From Parapristionchus giblindavisi (taxonomy: Eukaryota; Nematoda; Chromadorea; Rhabditida; Diplogasteridae), in NCBI GenBank assembly GCA_943737045.1, contig CALSFV010000107.1:62001-126000 (forward strand): a stretch of DNA of 64,000 nucleotides, read 5' to 3'. The position numbers and the translations under genes are program-made. Shown piece after piece: positions 34,574-48,279 of this stretch (position 1 is the first letter of the stretch; the number at the start of each line of letters is the position of its first letter). The notes beneath the pieces were generated by a model. It ran no database searches. It worked only from the letters and a program-made list of their open reading frames with translations, and was not told where the DNA came from.

Positions 34574-37500
34574 GACACGATAGGTTTCATTTTCATTTTC
34601 ATATTTCTCTAGTTATCTTGATCATATCAGAGTAAAAGCTACTTTTGTACTTCGGTCATTATAGCAGCAGTAAAATATCACACCTCGACATGACCTGAAG
34701 TGTGTCTCATTCAGAATTTTTTCTTCTTTCACATAGTATATTACTCGATAAGTATCATTGACAATTAGACTTGTAACGAATTATTTTGTACCAAAAACAG
34801 AGAGTATTGAAAGATAAATTTACATATTGGCCGTACTGACCACTTTGAAATAGTCTATCTTATTCAGAATTTTTCGCTCTTTCATTTGGTATATGACACG
34901 ATAGGTTTCATTTTCATTTTCATATTTCTCAAGTTATCTTGATCATATCAGAGTAAAAGCTACTTTTGTACTTCGCTCATTATAGCAGCAGTAAAATATC
35001 ACAGCTCGACATGACCTGAAGTGTGTCTCATTCAGAATTTTTTCTTCTTTCACATAGTATATTACTCGATAAGTATCATTGACTATTAGACTTGTAACGA
35101 ATTATTTTGTACCAAAAACAGAGAGTATTGAAAGATAAATTTACATATTGGCTGTACTGACCACTTTGAAATAGTCTATCTTATTCAGAATTTTTCGCTC
35201 TTTCATTTGGTATATGACACGATAGGTTTCATTTTCATTTTCACATTTCTCAAGTTATCTTGATCATATCAGAGTAAAAGCTACTTTTGTACTTCGGTCA
35301 TTATAGCAGCAGTAAAATATCACAGCTCGACATGACCTGAAGTGTGTCTCATTCAGAATTTTTTCTTCTTTCACATAGTATATTACTCGATAAGTATCAT
35401 TGACAATTAGACTTGTAACGAATTATTTTGTACCAAAAACAGAGAGTATTGAAAGATAAATTTACATATTGGCCGTACTGACCACTTTGAAATAGTCTAT
35501 CTTATTCAGAATTTTTCGCTCTTTCATTTGGTATATGACACGATAGGTTTCATTTTCATTTTCACATTTCTCAAGTTATCTTGATCATATCAGAGTAAAA
35601 GCTACTTTTGTACTTCGGTCATTATAGCAGCAGTAAAATATCACAGCTCGACATGACCTGAAGTGTGTCTCATTCAGAATTTTTTCTTCTTTCACATAGT
35701 ATATTACTCGATAAGTATCATTGACAATTAGACTTGTAACGAATTATTTTGTACCAAAAACAGAGAGTATTGAAAGATAAATTTACATATTGGCCGTACT
35801 GACCACTTTGAAATAGTCTATCTTATTCAGAATTTTTCGCTCTTTCATTTGGTATATGACACGATAGGTTTCATTTTCATTTTCACATTTCTCAAGTTAT
35901 CTTGATCATATCAGAGTAAAAGCTACTTTTGTACTTCGGTCATTATAGCAGCAGTAAAATATCACAGCTCGACATGACCTGAAGTGTGTCTCATTCAGAA
36001 TTTTTTCTTCTTTCACATAGTATATTACTCGATAAGTATCATTGACAATTAGACTTGTAACGAATTATTTTGTACCAAAAACAGAGAGTATTGAAAGATA
36101 AATTTACATATTGGCCGTACTGACCACTTTGAAATAGTCTATCTTATTCAGAATTTTTCGCTCTTTCATTTGGTATATGACACGATAGGTTTCATTTTCA
36201 TTTTCACATTTCTCAAGTTATCTTGATCATATCAGAGTAAAAGCTACTTTTGTACTTCGGTCATTATAGCAGCAGTAAAATATCACAGCTCGACATGACC
36301 TGAAGTGTGTCTCATTCAGAATTTTTTCTTCTTTCACATAGTATATTACTCGATAAGTATCATTGACAATTAGACTTGTAACGAATTATTTTGTACCAAA
36401 AACAGAGAGTATTGAAAGATAAATTTACATATTGGCCGTACTGACCACTTTGAAATAGTCTATCTTATTCAGAATTTTTCGCTCTTTCATTTGGTATATG
36501 ACACGATAGGTTTCATTTTCATTTTCACATTTCTCAAGTTATCTTGATCATATCAGAGTAAAAGCTACTTTTGTACTTCGGTCATTATAGCAGCAGTAAA
36601 ATATCACAGCTCGACATGACCTGAAGTGTGTCTCATTCAGAATTTTTTCTTCTTTCACATAGTATATTACTCGATAAGTATCATTGACAATTAGACTTGT
36701 AACGAATTATTTTGTACCAAAAACAGAGAGTATTGAAAGATAAATTTACATATTGGCCGTACTGACCACTTTGAAATAGTCTATCTTATTCAGAATTTTT
36801 CGCTCTTTCATTTGGTATATGACACGATAGGTTTCATTTTCATTTTCATATTTCTCTAGTTATCTTGATCATATCAGAGTAAAAGCTACTTTTGTACTTC
36901 GGTCATTATAGCAGCAGTAAAATATCACAGCTCGACATGACCTGAAGTGTGTCTCATTCAGAATTTTTTCTTCTTTCACATAGTATATTACTCGATAAGT
37001 ATCATTGACAATTAGACTTGTAACGAATTATTTTGTACCAAAAACAGAGAGTATTGAAAGATAAATTTACATATTGGCCGTACTGACCACTTTGAAATAG
37101 TCTATCTTATTCAGAATTTTTCGCTCTTTCATTTGGTATATGACACGATAGGTTTCATTTTCATTTTCACATTTCTCAAGTTATCTTGATCATATCAGAG
37201 TAAAAGCTACTTTTGTACTTCGGTCATTATAGCAGCAGTAAAATATCACAGCTCGACATGACCTGAAGTGTGTCTCATTCAGAATTTTTTCTTCTTTCAC
37301 ATAGTATATTACTCGATAAGTATCATTGACAATTAGACTTGTAACGAATTATTTTGTACCGAAAACAGAGAGTATTGAAAGATAAATTTACATATTGGCC
37401 GTACTGACCACTTTGAAATAGTCTATCTTATTCAGAATTTTTCGCTCTTTCATTTGGTATATGACACGATAGGTTTCATTTTCATTTTCACATTTCTCAA

Positions 37501-40500
37501 GTTATCTTGATCATATCAGAGTAAAAGCTACTTTTGTACTTCGGTCATTATAGCAGCAGTAAAATATCACAGCTCGACATGACCTGAAGTGTGTCTCATT
37601 CAGAATTTTTTCTTCTTTCACATAGTATATTACTCGATAAGTATCATTGACAATTAGACTTGTAACGAATTATTTTGTACCAAAAACAGAGAGTATTGAA
37701 AGATAAATTTACATATTGGCCGTACTGACCACTTTGAAATAGTCTATCTTATTCAGAATTTTTCGCTCTTTCATTTGGTATATGACACGATAGGTTTCAT
37801 TTTCATTTTCACATTTCTCAAGTTATCTTGATCATATCAGAGTAAAAGCTACTTTTGTACTTCGGTCATTATAGCAGCAGTAAAATATCACAGCTCGACA
37901 TGACCTGAAGTGTGTCTCATTCAGAATTTTTTCTTCTTTCACATAGTATATTACTCGATAAGTATCATTGACAATTAGACTTGTAACGAATTATTTTGTA
38001 CCAAAAACAGAGAGTATTGAAAGATAAATTTACATATTGGCCGTACTGACCACTTTGAAATAGTCTATCTTATTCAGAATTTTTCGCTCTTTCATTTGGT
38101 ATATGACACGATAGGTTTCATTTTCATTTTCACATTTCTCAAGTTATCTTGATCATATCAGAGTAAAAGCTACTTTTGTACTTCGGTCATTATAGCAGCA
38201 GTAAAATATCACAGCTCGACATGACCTGAAGTGTGTCTCATTCAGAATTTTTTCTTCTTTCACATAGTATATTACTCGATAAGTATCATTGACAATTAGA
38301 CTTGTAACGAATTATTTTGTACCAAAAACAGAGAGTATTGAAAGATAAATTTACATATTGGCCGTACTGACCACTTTGAAATAGTCTATCTTATTCAGAA
38401 TTTTTCGCTCTTTCATTTGGTATATGACACGATAGGTTTCATTTTCATTTTCATATTTCTCTAGTTATCTTGATCATATCAGAGTAAAAGCTACTTTTGT
38501 ACTTCGGTCATTATAGCAGCAGTAAAATATCACAGCTCGACATGACCTGAAGTGTGTCTCATTCAGAATTTTTTCTTCTTTCACATAGTATATTACTCGA
38601 TAAGTATCATTGACAATTAGACTTGTAACGAATTATTTTGTACCAAAAACAGAGAGTATTGAAAGATAAATTTACATATTGGCCGTACTGACCACTTTGA
38701 AATAGTCTATCTTATTCAGAATTTTTCGCTCTTTCATTTGGTATATGACACGATAGGTTTCATTTTCATTTTCACATTTCTCAAGTTATCTTGATCATAT
38801 CAGAGTAAAAGCTACTTTTGTACTTCGGTCATTATAGCAGCAGTAAAATATCACAGCTCGACATGACCTGAAGTGTGTCTCATTCAGAATTTTTTCTTCT
38901 TTCACATAGTATATTACTCGATAAGTATCATTGACAATTAGACTTGTAACGAATTATTTTGTACCAAAAACAGAGAGTATTGAAAGATAAATTTACATAT
39001 TGGCCGTACTGACCACTTTGAAATAGTCTATCTTATTCAGAATTTTTCGCTCTTTCATTTGGTATATGACACGATAGGTTTCATTTTCATTTTCATATTT
39101 CTCTAGTTATCTTGATCATATCAGAGTAAAAGCTACTTTTGTACTTCGGTCATTATAGCAGCAGTAAAATATCACAGCTCGACATGACCTGAAGTGTGTC
39201 TCATTCAGAATTTTTTCTTCTTTCACATAGTATATTACTCGATAAGTATCATTGACAATTAGACTTGTAACGAATTATTTTGTACCAAAAACAGAGAGTA
39301 TTGAAAGATAAATTTACATATTGGCCGTACTGACCACTTTGAAATAGTCTATCTTATTCAGAATTTTTCGCTCTTTCATTTGGTATATGACACGATAGGT
39401 TTCATTTTCATTTTCACATTTCTCAAGTTATCTTGATCATATCAGAGTAAAAGCTACTTTTGTACTTCGGTCATTATAGCAGCAGTAAAATATCACAGCT
39501 CGACATGACCTGAAGTGTGTCTCATTCAGAATTTTTTCTTCTTTCACATAGTATATTACTCGATAAGTATCATTGACAATTAGACTTGTAACGAATTATT
39601 TTGTACCAAAAACAGAGAGTATTGAAAGATAAATTTACATATTGGCCGTACTGACCACTTTGAAATAGTCTATCTTATTCAGAATTTTTCGCTCTTTCAT
39701 TTGGTATATGACACGATAGGTTTCATTTTCATTTTCATATTTCTCTAGTTATCTTGATCATATCAGAGTAAAAGCTACTTTTGTACTTCGGTCATTATAG
39801 CAGCAGTAAAATATCACAGCTCGACATGACCTGAAGTGTGTCTCATTCAGAATTTTTTCTTCTTTCACATAGTATATTACTCGATAAGTATCATTGACAA
39901 TTAGACTTGTAACGAATTATTTTGTACCAAAAACAGAGAGTATTGAAAGATAAATTTACATATTGGCCGTACTGACCACTTTGAAATAGTCTATCTTATT
40001 CAGAATTTTTCGCTCTTTCATTTGGTATATGACACGATAGGTTTCATTTTCATTTTCACATTTCTCAAGTTATCTTGATCATATCAGAGTAAAAGCTACT
40101 TTTGTACTTCGGTCATTATAGCAGCAGTAAAATATCACAGCTCGACATGACCTGAAGTGTGTCTCATTCAGAATTTTTTCTTCTTTCACATAGTATATTA
40201 CTCGATAAGTATCATTGACAATTAGACTTGTAACGAATTATTTTGTACCGAAAACAGAGAGTATTGAAAGATAAATTTACATATTGGCCGTACTGACCAC
40301 TTTGAAATAGTCTATCTTATTCAGAATTTTTCGCTCTTTCATTTGGTATATGACACGATAGGTTTCATTTTCATTTTCACATTTCTCAAGTTATCTTGAT
40401 CATATCAGAGTAAAAGCTACTTTTGTACTTCGGTCATTATAGCAGCAGTAAAATATCACAGCTCGACATGACCTGAAGTGTGTCTCATTCAGAATTTTTT

Positions 40501-43500
40501 CTTCTTTCACATAGTATATTACTCGATAAGTATCATTGACAATTAGACTTGTAACGAATTATTTTGTACCAAAAACAGAGAGTATTGAAAGATAAATTTA
40601 CATATTGGCCGTACTGACCACTTTGAAATAGTCTATCTTATTCAGAATTTTTCGCTCTTTCATTTGGTATATGACACGATAGGTTTCATTTTCATTTTCA
40701 CATTTCTCAAGTTATCTTGATCATATCAGAGTAAAAGCTACTTTTGTACTTCGGTCATTATAGCAGCAGTAAAATATCACAGCTCGACATGACCTGAAGT
40801 GTGTCTCATTCAGAATTTTTTCTTCTTTCACATAGTATATTACTCGATAAGTATCATTGACAATTAGACTTGTAACGAATTATTTTGTACCAAAAACAGA
40901 GAGTATTGAAAGATAAATTTACATATTGGCCGTACTGACCACTTTGAAATAGTCTATCTTATTCAGAATTTTTCGCTCTTTCATTTGGTATATGACACGA
41001 TAGGTTTCATTTTCATTTTCACATTTCTCAAGTTATCTTGATCATATCAGAGTAAAAGCTACTTTTGTACTTCGGTCATTATAGCAGCAGTAAAATATCA
41101 CAGCTCGACATGACCTGAAGTGTGTCTCATTCAGAATTTTTTCTTCTTTCACATAGTATATTACTCGATAAGTATCATTGACAATTAGACTTGTAACGAA
41201 TTATTTTGTACCAAAAACAGAGAGTATTGAAAGATAAATTTACATATTGGCCGTACTGACCACTTTGAAATAGTTTATCTTATTCAGAATTTTTCGCTCT
41301 TTCATTTGGTATATGACACGATAGGTTTCATTTTCATTTTCATATTTCTCTAGTTATCTTGATCATATCAGAGTAAAAGCTACTTTTGTACTTCGGTCAT
41401 TATAGCAGCAGTAAAATATCACAGCTCGACATGACCTGAACTGTGTCTCATTCAGAATTTTTTCTTCTTTCACATAGTATATTACTCGATAAGTATCATT
41501 GACAATTAGACTTGTAACGAATTATTTTGTACCAAAAACAGAGAGTATTGAAAGATAAATTTACATATTGGCCGTACTGACCACTTTGAAATAGTCTATC
41601 TTATTCAGAATTTTTCGCTCTTTCATTTGGTATATGACACGATAGGTTTCATTTTCATTTTCATATTTCTCAAGTTATCTTGATCATATCAGAGTAAAAG
41701 CTACTTTTGTACTAGGGTCATTATAGCAGCAGTAAAATATCACAGCTCGACATGACCTGAAGTGTGTCTCATTCAGAATTTTTTCTTCTTTCACATAGTA
41801 TATTACTCGATAAGTATCATTGACTATTAGACTTGTAACGAATTATTTTGTACCTAAAACAGAGAGTATTGAAAGATAAATTTACATATTGGCCGTACTG
41901 ACCACTTTGAAATAGTCTATCTTATTCAGAATTTTTCGCTCTTTCATTTGGTATATGACACGATAGGTTTCATTTTCATTTTCATATTTCTCTAGTTATC
42001 TTGATCATATCAGAGTAAAAGCTACTTTTGTACTTCGGTCATTATAGCAGCAGTAAAATATCACAGCTCGACATGACCTGAAGTGTGTCTCATTCAGAAT
42101 TTTTTCTTCTTTCACATAGTATATTACTCGATAAGTATCATTGACAATTAGACTTGTAACGAATTATTTTGTACCGAAAACAGAGAGTATTGAAAGATAA
42201 ATTTACATATTGGCCGTACTGACCACTTTGAAATAGTCTATCTTATTCAGAATTTTTCGCTCTTTCATTTGGTATATGACACGATAGGTTTCATTTTCAT
42301 TTTCACATTTCTCAAGTTATCTTGATCATATCAGAGTAAAAGCTACTTTTGTACTTCGGTCATTATAGCAGCAGTAAAATATCACAGCTCGACATGACCT
42401 GAAGTGTGTCTCATTCAGAATTTTTTCTTCTTTCACATAGTATATTACTCGATAAGTATCATTGACAATTAGACTTGTAACGAATTATTTTGTACCAAAA
42501 ACAGAGAGTATTGAAAGATAAATTTACATATTGGCCGTACTGACCACTTTGAAATAGTCTATCTTATTCAGAATTTTTCGCTCTTTCATTTGGTATATGA
42601 CACGATAGGTTTCATTTTCATTTTCACATTTCTCAAGTTATCTTGATCATATCAGAGTAAAAGCTACTTTTGTACTTCGGTCATTATAGCAGCAGTAAAA
42701 TATCACAGCTCGACATGACCTGAAGTGTGTCTCATTCAGAATTTTTTCTTCTTTCACATAGTATATTACTCGATAAGTATCATTGACAATTAGACTTGTA
42801 ACGAATTATTTTGTACCAAAAACAGAGAGTATTGAAAGATAAATTTACATATTGGCCGTACTGACCACTTTGAAATAGTCTATCTTATTCAGAATTTTTC
42901 GCTCTTTCATTTGGTATATGACACGATAGGTTTCATTTTCATTTTCACATTTCTCAAGTTATCTTGATCATATCAGAGTAAAAGCTACTTTTGTACTTCG
43001 GTCATTATAGCAGCAGTAAAATATCACAGCTCGACATGACCTGAAGTGTGTCTCATTCAGAATTTTTTCTTCTTTCACATAGTATATTACTCGATAAGTA
43101 TCATTGACAATTAGACTTGTAACGAATTATTTTGTACCAAAAACAGAGAGTATTGAAAGATAAATTTACATATTGGCCGTACTGACCACTTTGAAATAGT
43201 CTATCTTATTCAGAATTTTTCGCTCTTTCATTTGGTATATGACACGATAGGTTTCATTTTCATTTTCACATTTCTCAAGTTATCTTGATCATATCAGAGT
43301 AAAAGCTACTTTTGTACTTCGGTCATTATAGCAGCAGTAAAATATCACAGCTCGACATGACCTGAAGTGTGTCTCATTCAGAATTTTTTCTTCTTTCACA
43401 TAGTATATTACTCGATAAGTATCATTGACAATTAGACTTGTAACGAATTATTTTGTACCGAAAACAGAGAGTATTGAAAGATAAATTTACATATTGGCCG

Positions 43501-46500
43501 TACTGACCACTTTGAAATAGTCTATCTTATTCAGAATTTTTCGCTCTTTCATTTGGTATATGACACGATAGGTTTCATTTTCATTTTCATATTTCTCTAG
43601 TTATCTTGATCATATCAGAGTAAAAGCTACTTTTGTACTTCGGTCATTATAGCAGCAGTAAAATATCACAGCTCGACATGACCTGAAGTGTGTCTCATTC
43701 AGAATTTTTTCTTCTTTCACATAGTATATTACTCGATAAGTATCATTGACAATTAGACTTGTAACGAATTATTTTGTACCGAAAACAGAGAGTATTGAAA
43801 GATAAATTTACATATTGGCCGTACTGACCACTTTGAAATAGTCTATCTTATTCAGAATTTTTCGCTCTTTCATTTGGTATATGACACGATAGGTTTCATT
43901 TTCATTTTCATATTTCTCTAGTTATCTTGATCATATCAGAGTAAAAGCTACTTTTGTACTTCGGTCATTATAGCAGCAGTAAAATATCACAGCTCGACAT
44001 GACCTGAAGTGTGTCTCATTCAGAATTTTTTCTTCTTTCACATAGTATATTACTCGATAAGTATCATTGACAATTAGACTTGTAACGAATTATTTTGTAC
44101 CGAAAACAGAGAGTATTGAAAGATAAATTTACATATTGGCCGTACTGACCACTTTGAAATAGTCTATCTTATTCAGAATTTTTCGCTCTTTCATTTGGTA
44201 TATGACACGATAGGTTTCATTTTCATTTTCACATTTCTCAAGTTATCTTGATCATATCAGAGTAAAAGCTACTTTTGTACTTCGGTCATTATAGCAGCAG
44301 TAAAATATCACAGCTCGACATGACCTGAAGTGTGTCTCATTCAGAATTTTTTCTTCTTTCACATAGTATATTACTCGATAAGTATCATTGACAATTAGAC
44401 TTGTAACGAATTATTTTGTACCAAAAACAGAGAGTATTGAAAGATAAATTTACATATTGGCCGTACTGACCACTTTGAAATAGTCTATCTTATTCAGAAT
44501 TTTTCGCTCTTTCATTTGGTATATGACACGATAGGTTTCATTTTCATTTTCACATTTCTCAAGTTATCTTGATCATATCAGAGTAAAAGCTACTTTTGTA
44601 CTTCGGTCATTATAGCAGCAGTAAAATATCACAGCTCGACATGACCTGAAGTGTGTCTCATTCAGAATTTTTTCTTCTTTCACATAGTATATTACTCGAT
44701 AAGTATCATTGACAATTAGACTTGTAACGAATTATTTTGTACCAAAAACAGAGAGTATTGAAAGATAAATTTACATATTGGCCGTACTGACCACTTTGAA
44801 ATAGTCTATCTTATTCAGAATTTTTCGCTCTTTCATTTGGTATATGACACGATAGGTTTCATTTTCATTTTCACATTTCTCAAGTTATCTTGATCATATC
44901 AGAGTAAAAGCTACTTTTGTACTTCGGTCATTATAGCAGCAGTAAAATATCACAGCTCGACATGACCTGAAGTGTGTCTCATTCAGAATTTTTTCTTCTT
45001 TCACATAGTATATTACTCGATAAGTATCATTGACAATTAGACTTGTAACGAATTATTTTGTACCAAAAACAGAGAGTATTGAAAGATAAATTTACATATT
45101 GGCCGTACTGACCACTTTGAAATAGTCTATCTTATTCAGAATTTTTCGCTCTTTCATTTGGTATATGACACGATAGGTTTCATTTTCATTTTCACATTTC
45201 TCAAGTTATCTTGATCATATCAGAGTAAAAGCTACTTTTGTACTTCGGTCATTATAGCAGCAGTAAAATATCACAGCTCGACATGACCTGAAGTGTGTCT
45301 CATTCAGAATTTTTTCTTCTTTCACATAGTATATTACTCGATAAGTATCATTGACAATTAGACTTGTAACGAATTATTTTGTACCAAAAACAGAGAGTAT
45401 TGAAAGATAAATTTACATATTGGCCGTACTGACCACTTTGAAATAGTCTATCTTATTCAGAATTTTTCGCTCTTTCATTTGGTATATGACACGATAGGTT
45501 TCATTTTCATTTTCACATTTCTCAAGTTATCTTGATCATATCAGAGTAAAAGCTACTTTTGTACTTCGGTCATTATAGCAGCAGTAAAATATCACAGCTC
45601 GACATGACCTGAAGTGTGTCTCATTCAGAATTTTTTCTTCTTTCACATAGTATATTACTCGATAAGTATCATTGACAATTAGACTTGTAACGAATTATTT
45701 TGTACCAAAAACAGAGAGTATTGAAAGATAAATTTACATATTGGCCGTACTGACCACTTTGAAATAGTCTATCTTATTCAGAATTTTTCGCTCTTTCATT
45801 TGGTATATGACACGATAGGTTTCATTTTCATTTTCATATTTCTCTAGTTATCTTGATCATATCAGAGTAAAAGCTACTTTTGTACTTCGGTCATTATAGC
45901 AGCAGTAAAATATCACAGCTCGACATGACCTGAAGTGTGTCTCATTCAGAATTTTTTCTTCTTTCACATAGTATATTACTCGATAAGTATCATTGACAAT
46001 TAGACTTGTAACGAATTATTTTGTACCAAAAACAGAGAGTATTGAAAGATAAATTTACATATTGGCCGTACTGACCACTTTGAAATAGTCTATCTTATTC
46101 AGAATTTTTCGCTCTTTCATTTGGTATATGACACGATAGGTTTCATTTTCATTTTCACATTTCTCAAGTTATCTTGATCATATCAGAGTAAAAGCTACTT
46201 TTGTACTTCGGTCATTATAGCAGCAGTAAAATATCACAGCTCGACATGACCTGAAGTGTGTCTCATTCAGAATTTTTTCTTCTTTCACATAGTATATTAC
46301 TCGATAAGTATCATTGACAATTAGACTTGTAACGAATTATTTTGTACCGAAAACAGAGAGTATTGAAAGATAAATTTACATATTGGCCGTACTGACCACT
46401 TTGAAATAGTCTATCTTATTCAGAATTTTTCGCTCTTTCATTTGGTATATGACACGATAGGTTTCATTTTCATTTTCACATTTCTCAAGTTATCTTGATC

Positions 46501-48279
46501 ATATCAGAGTAAAAGCTACTTTTGTACTTCGGTCATTATAGCAGCAGTAAAATATCACAGCTCGACATGACCTGAAGTGTGTCTCATTCAGAATTTTTTC
46601 TTCTTTCACATAGTATATTACTCGATAAGTATCATTGACAATTAGACTTGTAACGAATTATTTTGTACCAAAAACAGAGAGTATTGAAAGATAAATTTAC
46701 ATATTGGCCGTACTGACCACTTTGAAATAGTCTATCTTATTCAGAATTTTTCGCTCTTTCATTTGGTATATGACACGATAGGTTTCATTTTCATTTTCAC
46801 ATTTCTCAAGTTATCTTGATCATATCAGAGTAAAAGCTACTTTTGTACTTCGGTCATTATAGCAGCAGTAAAATATCACAGCTCGACATGACCTGAAGTG
46901 TGTCTCATTCAGAATTTTTTCTTCTTTCACATAGTATATTACTCGATAAGTATCATTGACAATTAGACTTGTAACGAATTATTTTGTACCAAAAACAGAG
47001 AGTATTGAAAGATAAATTTACATATTGGCCGTACTGACCACTTTGAAATAGTCTATCTTATTCAGAATTTTTCGCTCTTTCATTTGGTATATGACACGAT
47101 AGGTTTCATTTTCATTTTCACATTTCTCAAGTTATCTTGATCATATCAGAGTAAAAGCTACTTTTGTACTTCGGTCATTATAGCAGCAGTAAAATATCAC
47201 AGCTCGACATGACCTGAAGTGTGTCTCATTCAGAATTTTTTCTTCTTTCACATAGTATATTACTCGATAAGTATCATTGACAATTAGACTTGTAACGAAT
47301 TATTTTGTACCAAAAACAGAGAGTATTGAAAGATAAATTTACATATTGGCCGTACTGACCACTTTGAAATAGTCTATCTTATTCAGAATTTTTCGCTCTT
47401 TCATTTGGTATATGACACGATAGGTTTCATTTTCATTTTCATATTTCTCTAGTTATCTTGATCATATCAGAGTAAAAGCTACTTTTGTACTTCGGTCATT
47501 ATAGCAGCAGTAAAATATCACAGCTCGACATGACCTGAAGTGTGTCTCATTCAGAATTTTTTCTTCTTTCACATAGTATATTACTCGATAAGTATCATTG
47601 ACAATTAGACTTGTAACGAATTATTTTGTACCAAAAACAGAGAGTATTGAAAGATAAATTTACATATTGGCCGTACTGACCACTTTGAAATAGTCTATCT
47701 TATTCAGAATTTTTCGCTCTTTCATTTGGTATATGACACGATAGGTTTCATTTTCATTTTCACATTTCTCAAGTTATCTTGATCATATCAGAGTAAAAGC
47801 TACTTTTGTACTTCGGTCATTATAGCAGCAGTAAAATATCACAGCTCGACATGACCTGAAGTGTGTCTCATTCAGAATTTTTTCTTCTTTCACATAGTAT
47901 ATTACTCGATAAGTATCATTGACAATTAGACTTGTAACGAATTATTTTGTACCAAAAACAGAGAGTATTGAAAGATAAATTTACATATTGGCCGTACTGA
48001 CCATTTTGAAATAGTCTATCTTATTCAGAATTTTTCGCTCTTTCATTTGGTATATGACACGATAGGTTTCATTTTCATTTTCATATTTCTCTAGTTATCT
48101 TGATCATATCAGAGTAAAAGCTACTTTTGTACTTCGGTCATTATAGCAGCAGTAAAATATCACAGCTCGACATGACCTGAAGTGTGTCTCATTCAGAATT
48201 TTTTCTTCTTTCACATAGTATATTACTCGATAAGTATCATTGACAATTAGACTTGTAACGAATTATTTTGTACCGAAAA

